Positions 1-8,700 of a DNA stretch of 11,793 nt are shown in pieces. Under the pieces are notes generated by a model that was given only the letters and a program-made list of their open reading frames with translations, did not search any database and was not told the origin of the DNA. The stretch lies in assembly GCA_903927685.1 (NCBI GenBank), contig CAIYOB010001404.1, positions 1 to 11,793 of the forward strand, read 5' to 3'. The DNA comes from an uncultured Planctomycetaceae bacterium (GTDB lineage: Bacteria; Planctomycetota; Planctomycetia; Pirellulales; Pirellulaceae). Position 1 is the stretch's first letter, and each line of letters starts with the position of its first letter. Made by a program: the position numbers and the translations under genes.

Positions 1-1134
1 CCCGGCGGCGCTCGTCCGCCGCTGGGCAAGCCGGTTCGGGGCCGGTTGCCGCTGGACGAGGCCCCAAGCACCCCGGCCGCGATTGTCGGCGCCGGCACCC
101 TGCAGCAGCAACTCGCCGCCGACGCCGGCTCCCAGGACGCCGTACTCCTGTTCTGCATCGGGGTCCACGTCGAGCCGCTCGGGGCCACCGTCAGTACGCT
201 GGCCGCCGCCGGTGAGACGCCAGCGTCTGAACGCCCTCCGCTCCAGCGCCCGCCGCGCACCAAGCCGGTGGCGGGACGTCTCCCCGCCAAGCCCAGCTAC
301 GAAACCGAGGGCCTGTTCCGGCGGCACCTGGCGGACCTGCAGAGCTTGGCCGACCTGGTGGAACGGCACGGCGGCAAGCTGACCGTCCAGGCGCAGACGC
401 CGTTCACGCGCCGGTTGGCCGACGAGCAGAGCCCGCTGTTCGGCGATCTGGAGCGACGCGGGCACGAGGTGGCGCTGCACTTCCACGAGCAGGCCCATTT
501 GGGCGCCGACTGCGACTCGCTGCCGGTCGACACCTGGGCCGCCGTGATGCGCGACGAGATCAATTGGCTGACCAAGGCCGGGGCGACTCGGATCCGTTAC
601 TGGAGCGGCGGCAATCTTTATCCGCACGTGCTTGAGGCGGCCAGTCGCGCGGGCTTGGACGTGATGAGCGACTACAAGAACCCGCGGACCCAGCGCGACG
701 ACGAGCGTTTGCTGGTGGTCCATCCGTGGCGGCCGGCAGCTGGTCCTCGAGAAACGGACCTGGCCGGTTTTGCTCAGCACAGCGCCACGGGACCGGTCAT
801 CTATCTGCCCAACGGCGTCTTCGAGCGCGTGGACCACACCGCCATGCGGCGGTCGGCAGACAGCGGCGGCGACTATCCCTACTTCGACTCGCTGACGCGG
901 GGCCTGGAACTATCGCTGCGCGCGGCCCGCACGGATCGCGTGAACGTCTTCCACATCACCGTGCATGCCGGCGAGTTCCGTGGCGGTCCGCAGGCGGCCC
1001 GCCCCTTTGCCGTGCTCGACGATTGGCTGGACGCCGTGGTCGCACCCGCCGTGCGAGCCGGCAAGATCCGCTGGGCCACCTTTTCCGAGATGGCCGCCGC
1101 GTATTCCGCCTGGGAGCAGGCGAACCGAGGTTGA
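1..1134 (+). CDS. Polysaccharide deacetylase-like (NodB-fold) protein, 5' partial
   Basis: The reading frame is open from base 1 to the TGA at 1132-1134, so the gene starts outside the window. A TTG at 46 is an internal codon rather than a supported start. The protein resembles the glycoside hydrolase/deacetylase superfamily (a distorted TIM barrel that removes acyl groups from polysaccharides). An early strand ending in FCIGVHVEPLG (nt 151-183) sits where NodB proteins have their first metal-site motif. HFHEQAH (nt 478-498) resembles the second, histidine-rich metal motif. A late strand FHITVHAGEF (nt 949-978) carries another conserved-looking histidine. The canonical TFDD sequence is absent (HVEP takes its place), so the metal site is either a variant or this is a non-classical subfamily. 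Location and substrate cannot be read because the N-terminus is missing. It is separated from the next gene by 428 bases and is probably not co-transcribed with it. Fold assignment is moderately sure; catalytic activity is inference. Confidence 0.68.
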   Translation, partial: PGGARPPLGKPVRGRLPLDEAPSTPAAIVGAGTLQQQLAADAGSQDAVLLFCIGVHVEPLGATVSTLAAAGETPASERPPLQRPPRTKPVAGRLPAKPSYETEGLFRRHLADLQSLADLVERHGGKLTVQAQTPFTRRLADEQSPLFGDLERRGHEVALHFHEQAHLGADCDSLPVDTWAAVMRDEINWLTKAGATRIRYWSGGNLYPHVLEAASRAGLDVMSDYKNPRTQRDDERLLVVHPWRPAAGPRETDLAGFAQHSATGPVIYLPNGVFERVDHTAMRRSADSGGDYPYFDSLTRGLELSLRAARTDRVNVFHITVHAGEFRGGPQAARPFAVLDDWLDAVVAPAVRAGKIRWATFSEMAAAYSAWEQANRG

Positions 1135-1158
1135 AAGATCGCCGGATGCAGGACGCGT

Positions 1159-1308
1159 GCCGGTGTGGCACGGCTCACTCGCACACCGCCGAAAAGCCCG
1201 ACCTTGGCGAGCCGGCATTGCCGGTGTGCGAGTTAGCCGTGCGAGTGCGCGGAGCAGCCGGTCGCAGAACTCGCGACCGGGCCGGGCGTTGTCAGCAGTG
1301 CCACACGC
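1159..1308. repeat. Modular intergenic inverted repeat, copy 1
   Basis: Two arms, 1169-1188 (cacggctcactcgcacaccg) and 1222-1241, are reverse complements at 19 of 20 positions, separated by 33 bases. Three pieces recur in the 9.1-9.4 kb gap on the same strand. Bases 1159-1198 match 9343-9382 at about 36 of 40. Bases 1261-1291 match 9213-9243 at 26 of 31, with the arm 1222-1241 matching 9173-9192. Bases 1292-1308 match 9319-9335 at 16 of 17. The order differs: here the piece that ends copy 2 comes first, as if one copy's right end abutted the left end of another, internally shortened copy. No coding capacity is apparent. On the transcript of the upstream gene the arms could form a stable stem, so a role in 3'-end formation or RNA stability is possible but not shown. 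Confidence 0.75.
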
Positions 1309-1499
1309 AGGACGGGCTGCACCTTCAGTTTGCATTGGTGTGGCGGATGCCGAGCAGGCCCTGCACCAACGCGGCGGGCACGGCGATCGCATCGGAAAGA
1401 TCCGGCTCGTCGGCCGCGCCGCAGTCGATCTGTCCATCCTGCTGGCTCAGCTATCCGCCCCGTGAGCAAGGACGAATCAGCGTTTCACCTGCCCGAGAA

Positions 1500-1528
1500 T
1501 TGGCCGGAATCCCGTTGCGTGCTACGAT
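1500..1528 (+). promoter_or_regulatory. Candidate sigma-70-type promoter for the FGE-like/propeller gene
   Basis: TTGGCC at 1500-1505 and TACGAT at 1523-1528 each match the -35 and -10 consensus at four of six positions and are separated by an optimal 17 bases. Transcription would start near 1535, giving a leader of about 28 bases before the ATG at 1563. The -10 overlaps the upstream in-frame ATG at 1527, which argues against that ATG as the start. Promoter consensus in planctomycetes is poorly defined, so this is a pattern match only. Confidence 0.35.
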
Positions 1529-1562
1529 GAGCGTGAATTGCAGCATCACGGGAGAGCAAGCG

Positions 1563-4500
1563 ATGACCTGGGACACGGGGATTTCGTGGCGGTGGGATGC
1601 ATTTCTGCGTGGTTGGGCAACGGCACTGGCGGCGTTGGCAGTCGCGCCGGCCTTCGCCGATCGGGGGCCGGAGCAGCACGCTGCCGAGCAAGGACGTGTT
1701 GTGAGTGGCCGCGTTGGGGCCGAGGGCAGGGCGGTGAACCTGGAGGAGGCGGGACGGCCGGACCGAAGGGTTTGGCGCCCGCGCCCCGCTGCGGCCGGTG
1801 CGCCGTGGGAGGCGGCCCAGGTGCGGATCGTCGATTTCGGCAACGACTTCCTCCGCGGCGGCGACGGCCAGCCGCGGCACCATTTCCACTGTCACCGCTA
1901 CGTGCTCGTGCAGGACGAAGCGTCCGGCCTGTGGGCGCCGGGCGACGACCCGGTTGCGCTCGACTCGTCGGTCGACGTGGACGGAGACGGCCGCCGCGAT
2001 GATGTCGTCGCCTGCCACGAGTTCCGTCTGGACCGGCCGTTCAGCCCCGTCGCGCCCTGGTACGACACGCTGGCCGGCACGCCGCGTTGGTACGGCGGCC
2101 AGGCCATCTACCAAGCCCACGCCACGACCAGCGGGTTCAGCGAGGACGGCGTCAACCAGGACCACGACGGACAGTTCGCCTGGCCGCGGGAGAACTGGGC
2201 CGTGTTCCACGAGACCTACGAGACCTACGGCCCTTACCGCCTGGCCGCCAACTGGCTCTGGCTGAAACACGATTTCCTCAATGGCGGCGCCCGGCACCGC
2301 GTGTCCTTCGACGATCGCAGCCGGCTCGCGGTGGTGCTGAAACGCTACTACATGGGCATCGATTCGGTGCGGTTCCTGGTCCGCGACGGCCAGCAGTGCT
2401 ATCTGTCGGAGGCCACGTTCGCCAATTGCCAAACGCACGCCCTGTGCCCCACGCGGACTCGTTGGGCCAAGTATGACCCGCGCGCCCCGCACGACATCTA
2501 CTTCAACGCGGAGCAGGCACCGTTCGAGCCGCACGAATTCCAGGATGTCACCGGCGTGGGCATGTACTGCTCGAAGGATCGTTTCCTTCCGGCCTACTTT
2601 GGCTTCAAGTGGTACGGCTTCGAGTGCGACGCGGTGGTTCAACGCCCCCAACGTCCCAGCGAGAATCTGGACATGGTCGCCATCGAGCCGGCTGGCGACG
2701 GGACGCCGTTTTATATCTCCACCACCGAGGTGCCCTACGAGTTATGGAAGACCGTGTTCCGGCAGGCCCGCAGCAACAACTTTGTGCCGCCGAGCCAGGG
2801 GTTCGGATTCGCGAAGGACGGCGATTGCGGCTCGATGGACTGGGCCGGTCCCGACGGCAAGCTGCGGACGCACTGTCTCCAGGAGCCGGTCACGGATTTG
2901 ACGCTGTACGACGCGGCCGCTTGGTGCAACGCCTTGTCCGAACTCGAGAGCCGCGAGCCGGTCTACTGCGAGGACCCCGCGTTTCGCAGGCCGCTGCACG
3001 AAGTGTGTGTCAGTCCGGCGCTGGCCCAGCCGCATCCGCTGCCCAAGCTGTATGTGAACTGGGCCGCGGACGGCTACCGGCTGCCCACGCTAAGTGAATG
3101 GCAGCAGGCCTGGATGGGGCAAAGTCTCGAGGCAGATGCCGCCGTCGTTGCCCGAAATTCCCGCGGTCAAACCCAACCGGTTGGATCGCTGCGGGCCAAC
3201 GCCGCCGGGTTGTACGACATGTTGGGCAACGTCTGGGAGCCGGTTTGGACGTTCGGCGATTGCTACGACCCGCAACAGGGCCCGCCGCTGACGGTCCTGG
3301 GCGGCGATTTCCTCTCTCCGGCCGAGCCGGGGAAGCGGTCGGCCAGTCCTTACGGAGACACTCCGTACGAGGGCGCCGGCAACATCGGGCTGCGGATCGT
3401 GCGGCGCGCACCGGGCGGTCCGGCTCCCCAGCCGGCGCAACTCGCGGCCGACCTGCCGGCCTGGACGATCGCCAAGGACTCCACGGCCCAGGCCGGGCCG
3501 GTGCCGGACCGACCCGCAGTCACGCTGGACCTGGTCGCCGTACCCGGGGCGCCGATCGAAATGGCCCGGCGCGAGACGACGTTCGCCATTTGGCAACCAG
3601 TTCGCGACTGGGGCGCGGCCCACGGTTATCGGACCGATTACGATGGCGACATGGGCTCGCTGGACTACTGGGGGTTCGATCCGGTCCGCCAGGCGGCGGA
3701 GTCGGCGCAAACGCACGGTCCTGACGAGCCGGTGACGGACATCACCGTGTACGACATGGCCGTGTGGTGCAACGCCTTGAGCGATCTGCTGGGCCGCAGA
3801 CCGGTGTACTACGCCGACGCGGATTTCGCCCATGTCTATCGAACGGCGGTGAAGTATCGACCGATCCAGTTCCACTTCCCGGAGGACTACGTCGACAAGT
3901 ACGGCCAGCCGGAGGCCGCGAACACGAAGGCGGTGCCGATGGGCGCCGGGGCCTCGCTGGCGCCGCCCGGAGTATTTGCCGACGACGCGGCCTCCCGCGT
4001 CTTGCCCAGTCTCTATCGCGATCCCGCGGCCGACGGCTTCCGGCTGCCGACGATCGAGGAGTATCAGCTGGCGGTCTTCACGGGCCAGGACAAGTACCCT
4101 TGGGGCAACGACGCCGGGGGCGTCTTTGACCACGCCTGGCTCTTCGATTCAGCCGCAGGCACGACGCATGCGGTGGGTCAGAAACAGCCGACGGCCTTGG
4201 GGCTGTACGACGTGCTGGGCAACGTCAGCGAACTCAGCAATCCGCCCACTGCGGGCGAGAAACGCCCCGCGCGCCTGGGCGGGTCGTTCTTGGACCTGAC
4301 GCTCGGCGTCCGCCGCGGCCTGCTGGCGTCCGATGCCCCTCCGCCCACCTGGCCCTACTGCGACACGGGCTTTCGGATCGTGCGGCAAGTCGCGAAACAG
4401 AACGCAGCCGCGAACGACGATTCCCGCGAAAAAACTCACTTGGTCGCCGCCAGACGCGATGGCGAGGCAGCGTCCAACGGCACGCCGGGCCAAGTCAACG

Positions 4501-5687
4501 TTGACCCGACGCGTTTCGACTCGCTTCAGGGCCGGGTGCACCGCGGCAATCTGTACCGCGACGGACGCTTTCAGGCCACCGGCGTGCCGACCGACCCCAA
4601 GGTCAGGTGGCAGTTTGCGACCGGCGGGCCGGTGAAGAGCAGCCCGGTCGCGGTCGACGGTCTCGTCTACGTCGGCAGCCATGACGGCCACGTGTACGCC
4701 ATCGACGCGGTCTCCGGGTCGGAGGTCTGGCGGCACCGAACCGACGCCCGGGTCTCGGGGTCGGCGGCGGTTGTCGACGGCGTCGTCTACATCGCCTCCG
4801 AAGACGGCTGCCTGTACGCGTTGGCTGCCAAGGACGGCAAGCCATTGTGGAAGGCGGCGTGCGGCCAGGCGATGGCGGGCTCGCCCGCGGTGGCCTACGG
4901 CGCCGTTTTCATCGGCGCCGGCAATCGCGGGGGCCACGATCGGCTCAGCATGACCGCCGGCCCGGTGATCGCCCTGAACGCCCGTGATGGTGCCGAGATC
5001 TGGCGGAGCGAGCCCGGCCCTCAAGGGGCCGCCGCGATCGCCAGCGACGGCCGCCGCCTGGCGGTGGGGCTGAACGGCAGCAGCTTCGGCGGGCTGGACA
5101 TGCGCGACGGCCACGGCTTGTTCAACGTTCGCGCCGGCCACCAGGCCCGGCAGGCGGCGTCGCTGACGTTCGCCGGCGACCAGATTTTCGTTCCCGCGGC
5201 CATGCGTGGCTCGGTTTTGTGCATCGGAGCCCAAGACCGGCCCCGGTGGCAGACGGCGACCTTGCCCCAGAACGATGACTTGGAACTCAACAACGGCGGC
5301 ATCCCCGGCTACGAGATCCTCGGCGATCTGGCGGTGACCGACGACCTGGTGCTCGCCGGCTGCAACGATGGCAAGCTGTACGCCTTCTCTGCCGCGCAGG
5401 GGCAGCGGATCTGGGCCTTGGCGACCAACGGTCCGGTGCAGTCCTCGCCGGCGGTCGCCGGTTCGACGGTGTACTTCGGCTCGTGGGACGGCCATTTGTA
5501 CGCGGTGAACTTGTCCGACGGCGAGTTGCGGTGGAAACTGAAGCTCGGCGAGATCGCCCAGACGCCGGCCGAACAGTACACGTTCGGCGCTGGCGAACGA
5601 TGCGGCCGGATCGTCAGTGCCCCCTGGCCGGGCGACGGCGTGATCTACGTCGGCTGCGATGACGGCCAGGTGTACGCGATCGAGTGA
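1563..5687 (+). CDS. Exported protein with two FGE-like domains and a C-terminal PQQ-type beta-propeller
   Basis: The protein has 1374 residues. The ATG at 1563 is chosen because GGAGAG lies at 1551-1556, six bases upstream, and because it opens a likely signal peptide: arginines near residues 10 and 16, a hydrophobic stretch ATALAALAVAPAFA, then DRG. The open frame extends upstream to 726, but that part lies inside the preceding gene. Residues about 87-365 form a domain I do not recognise, with a DVDGDGRRDD calcium-loop-like motif at 138-147. Residues about 369-616 and 655-943 are two sulfatase-modifying-factor (FGE-type, C-type-lectin-like) domains. Each has EPVTD(L/I)T.YD..(A/V)WCNALS, a DG(Y/F)RLPT segment, GLYD.LGNV and a terminal G(L/F)RIVR. 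Neither shows the paired cysteines of active FGE, so a binding or scaffold role is more likely than formylglycine formation. Residues about 1014-1374 are PQQ/BamB-like repeats (VYVGSHDGHVYAID, WDGHLYAVN and similar), about eight blades. Probably periplasmic or surface-located; probably co-expressed with the next gene. The exact function is unknown. Confidence 0.88.
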   Translation: MTWDTGISWRWDAFLRGWATALAALAVAPAFADRGPEQHAAEQGRVVSGRVGAEGRAVNLEEAGRPDRRVWRPRPAAAGAPWEAAQVRIVDFGNDFLRGGDGQPRHHFHCHRYVLVQDEASGLWAPGDDPVALDSSVDVDGDGRRDDVVACHEFRLDRPFSPVAPWYDTLAGTPRWYGGQAIYQAHATTSGFSEDGVNQDHDGQFAWPRENWAVFHETYETYGPYRLAANWLWLKHDFLNGGARHRVSFDDRSRLAVVLKRYYMGIDSVRFLVRDGQQCYLSEATFANCQTHALCPTRTRWAKYDPRAPHDIYFNAEQAPFEPHEFQDVTGVGMYCSKDRFLPAYFGFKWYGFECDAVVQRPQRPSENLDMVAIEPAGDGTPFYISTTEVPYELWKTVFRQARSNNFVPPSQGFGFAKDGDCGSMDWAGPDGKLRTHCLQEPVTDLTLYDAAAWCNALSELESREPVYCEDPAFRRPLHEVCVSPALAQPHPLPKLYVNWAADGYRLPTLSEWQQAWMGQSLEADAAVVARNSRGQTQPVGSLRANAAGLYDMLGNVWEPVWTFGDCYDPQQGPPLTVLGGDFLSPAEPGKRSASPYGDTPYEGAGNIGLRIVRRAPGGPAPQPAQLAADLPAWTIAKDSTAQAGPVPDRPAVTLDLVAVPGAPIEMARRETTFAIWQPVRDWGAAHGYRTDYDGDMGSLDYWGFDPVRQAAESAQTHGPDEPVTDITVYDMAVWCNALSDLLGRRPVYYADADFAHVYRTAVKYRPIQFHFPEDYVDKYGQPEAANTKAVPMGAGASLAPPGVFADDAASRVLPSLYRDPAADGFRLPTIEEYQLAVFTGQDKYPWGNDAGGVFDHAWLFDSAAGTTHAVGQKQPTALGLYDVLGNVSELSNPPTAGEKRPARLGGSFLDLTLGVRRGLLASDAPPPTWPYCDTGFRIVRQVAKQNAAANDDSREKTHLVAARRDGEAASNGTPGQVNVDPTRFDSLQGRVHRGNLYRDGRFQATGVPTDPKVRWQFATGGPVKSSPVAVDGLVYVGSHDGHVYAIDAVSGSEVWRHRTDARVSGSAAVVDGVVYIASEDGCLYALAAKDGKPLWKAACGQAMAGSPAVAYGAVFIGAGNRGGHDRLSMTAGPVIALNARDGAEIWRSEPGPQGAAAIASDGRRLAVGLNGSSFGGLDMRDGHGLFNVRAGHQARQAASLTFAGDQIFVPAAMRGSVLCIGAQDRPRWQTATLPQNDDLELNNGGIPGYEILGDLAVTDDLVLAGCNDGKLYAFSAAQGQRIWALATNGPVQSSPAVAGSTVYFGSWDGHLYAVNLSDGELRWKLKLGEIAQTPAEQYTFGAGERCGRIVSAPWPGDGVIYVGCDDGQVYAIE

Positions 5688-5720
5688 CCGGCAAGCCGGG
5701 GGCCTGGTGCCGGTTTTCCA

Positions 5721-5727
5721 GGGAGAG
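5721..5727 (+). promoter_or_regulatory. Ribosome binding site of the second propeller gene
   Basis: GGGAGAG lies eight bases before the ATG at 5736, in the 48-base gap after the previous stop codon. It closely resembles the GGGAGAG before the preceding gene (1550-1556). It fixes the start and suggests independent translation within one transcript. Confidence 0.65.
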
Positions 5728-5735
5728 ACAAGTCC

Positions 5736-8700
5736 ATGGACCGCCTGATCTGCCTACTGCTGATTCTGGGGTGGTGTGTTGCACTGGATGCCGGCGATTG
5801 GCCCCGGTACGGCCGCGACGGCGAGCGCAGCTTGCACAGCGCCGATCCACTGCCGCTGCCGTTGGCCAAGGCGTGGGTCTTCGCGACCCACGCCCCCAGC
5901 CCCAGCTTCCGGTTCGACCGCAGCGGCGGGTACGAGAAGCTGGAGACGGTCACCTACGACCTGGGCTGTCATCCGATCGTGGTTGGCGAGCGGGTCTTCG
6001 TGGCGACCTCGACGGAAGACACGTTGTACTGCCTGGAGCGCGAGACCGGCGCCGTCCGCTGGGCGTTCACGGCCGAGGGCCCCTTGCGGCTCGCGCCGAC
6101 TTGGGCTGACGGCCGCGTCTATTTCTCCAGCGACGATGGATACGCCTATTGCCTGTCGGCCGACGACGGGAGTCTAGTCTGGAAGCAGGTCGGCGCTCGG
6201 CATCCCGAGCGGCGGATGATCGCCAATGGCCGCCTGGTGGGGTACCAGCCCGTGCGCACCGATGTGGCGATTGCGGACGGCGTGGCCTACTTGGCTTCGG
6301 GACTGGTCGGCAATCACGGCACGCGGATCACCGCTTGCGACGCGGTGACCGGCCAAGTGCTGTGGCGCCGCGACGATCTGCCCGGGGTCGATTACGTCGA
6401 TGGCTACATCCTCGTCCAGGGCCGCCGGCTCGTGCTGGGCATGGGACGGAGCGGGCCGCTGGTCCTGGACCGCGCGACCGGCGACGTGCTCGGCCAGGGC
6501 GGGGCGGGCGGCAGCCACCTCAATCAGTTCGAGCAGATCGTAGCCATCGGCCCCAACGAGCACGGCGTGCTGCGGTTGCTCGTCAGCCCCGAAGACCTGG
6601 GCGGCCGCCAGGAGGGCTCACGCGGCTTCGGCCCGGGCGCCACGGCGTTCGTTCCAGGCGTAGGCAGCTTCACTGGCCTGAAAGCGGCCCGCATCATCGC
6701 GGACGACGACCAGCTGTACATCCTGCACTTGGCGGAGTCGACTGGCGGCGCGGGCATTCGAGCCGCCGGCGCGATCGCCCGCCAGACGTTGCTCCTGGCC
6801 GTCCCGAAGAAGCCGGCGATCCAAGCGATCCGCGACAGCGCGGCCCAACTCGAGTCGCGCAACCCGCCGCACTGGCATCGGCAGAACGGCAGCGAAGGCG
6901 TGTTGCTGAAGGAGTTGTTCGAGGCTCGGGCTTGGTTCGCGCCGCTGGCCGACGACGAGACCGCGGCGATGATCGTCGCGGGCGGCATGGTGTGCGTCGG
7001 CGGCGCGGACAGAATCCGCCTGTTCGACACCGCCGACGGCGAGGAAGCGACGCCGCCCGTGGCGGTCCGGGGCGTCGTCCGCGAGCTGTCCGCCGCCGGC
7101 GGAGCACTCTTTGCCGGCACGGACGCGGGCCGCGTCTACTGCCTGAGAAAGGACGCGCCCGCTGCCGTCGACGAGCAGCCGCCCGCATACGCCTCGCCTT
7201 ATCCCCGCGACGACCCGCTGGCGCCGGTGTACCAAGAAGCGGCTCAACTGGCGGCAGCGGCCGCGCCCAGCAACAAGAGAGGCTTCTGCCTGGTGCTTGG
7301 GGCGGGCGAGGGACGGCTGGCCTATGCCATCAGCCAAGCCAGCGACATGACCATCGTCGGGATCGAAAGGGACCCGGTCAAGGCGGCGACGGCGCGGGCC
7401 AAGCTGCGGCAGGCCGGGGTGTACGGCAAGCGGGTGTCGATCCTGGTGGACAGCGGAAATCTGGCGGCGTGTCCCGAGACCTTCGCCAATGTCATCACCT
7501 CCGAGCAGCTGCTGGTCGACGGCGACTTTCCGGACGCGCCCAGCGAAGTCTTCCGCCGTCTGACGCCCTACGGCGGGGCCGTGCTCCTGGGCCGCCAAGA
7601 CGGACTCGCGCTGGATCTCGCTCCCTGGCGCGGCCCCGAGCTGTCGGCATGGGAGACGCTCGCCAGCGTGACCGGCGCCGCCTGGTGCCGGGCGACGCGC
7701 GGAGCACTCCCGGGAGCGGGCCAGTGGGACCATCCCAACGCCAATGCGGCGAACACCGCCTGCTCGGAAGACCGGCTGGTCGGGGCGGCCAATCTCCGCG
7801 TGCAGTGGCTGGGCACCATGGGGCCGGAGCATGTTGTCAACCGCCACCTCAGCCCCGTGGCCCCGCTGTTTCAAGACGGCCGGCTGTTCGTCGTCGGGCG
7901 GAACCGCGTGCTGGGCATCGACGCCTATAACGGTGCCCCGCTCTGGACGCGGGAGATCCCCGACGTGCACCGGATCATGGTGCAGCTGAACACCGGCCAG
8001 TTCTGCGCCAACACGGCGCGGCTGTTTGTGGCGGCGCGGGGTTCCTGTCTGGCCCTGGAGCCGGCCAGCGGCGAGCTGAAAGAAACGCATCAGGCGTCCC
8101 TGCCGGGCTGCGACTGGGGTTACCTGGCGGTGGCAGGCGACGTACTGGTCGGCAGCAGCCAGACTCCGGACCCCGCCGTCAGCCAGGACGACCGCGAGAG
8201 CAATGCCCGCGTGTTCTTGGATGCGGCGGCGGGCGGCAGCGCCCGGGCGTGGCCCGTCGTGAGCCGCCAGCTGTTCGCTCGGACCTGGCAGGACGGAGCG
8301 TTGCTGTGGACCTACGGCCAAGGCGACCGGCTGATCCTGAACCGCAGCCTCTGCCTCGCGGACGGGAGAATCTACCTTGTTGAAAGCCGCAGTCCCGACG
8401 TGCTGAAGGCGGCGGCCGAAGACCGGGTCCTGCTGCGGAGTCTCACCGCTCGGGACGCTTATCACACGGCCCTGGACCTGCGGACCGGCAAACCGGTGTG
8501 GGAGAAGCCCCTGGGGGACCTCGTCGCCGATCACACGCTGAACCAGTGCTGCCAGGACGGCGTGCTGGTCCTATTGCGGTCGCACTTTGACGCGGAGCAC
8601 TTTGCCCACTACACGCTGCACGGATTGGAGTCAGCCACCGGCAACATGCTGTGGAGCAACGACCTGGCGTATACCACGCCAGGCATCGGGACCATGACGA

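Larger units (their letters stand above)
1135..1562. other. Intergenic region with modular repeat and candidate promoter
   Basis: This 428-base gap holds no convincing gene. Its left half (1159-1308) is a modular inverted repeat whose parts recur at 9173-9382. Its right half contains one frame on the minus strand, between stops at about 1325 and 1450, that reads like protein but has no usable start. The end of the gap (1500-1562) carries a candidate promoter and the ribosome binding site of the next gene. Confidence 0.7.

Noticed and set aside
46..48. TTG as the start of the first gene
   Set aside because: The same frame is open to base 1 and there is no ribosome binding site before 46, so the gene most likely begins upstream of the window.
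726..1562. Upstream extension of the 1563-5687 frame to an ATG at 726
   Set aside because: It lies inside the deacetylase-like gene and then crosses the repeat; its translation is arginine-rich and non-protein-like. The ATG at 1563 has a ribosome binding site and a signal peptide.
2667..4393. Annotation as an active formylglycine-generating enzyme (sulfatase activator)
   Set aside because: No paired catalytic cysteines are visible and no sulfatase gene lies in the window.
6618..8534. Long minus-strand frame opposite the second propeller gene, and similar ones at 1485-2651, 3090-4133 and 4149-5495
   Set aside because: All are mirror shadows of well-supported + strand genes, with no domains and no ribosome binding sites.
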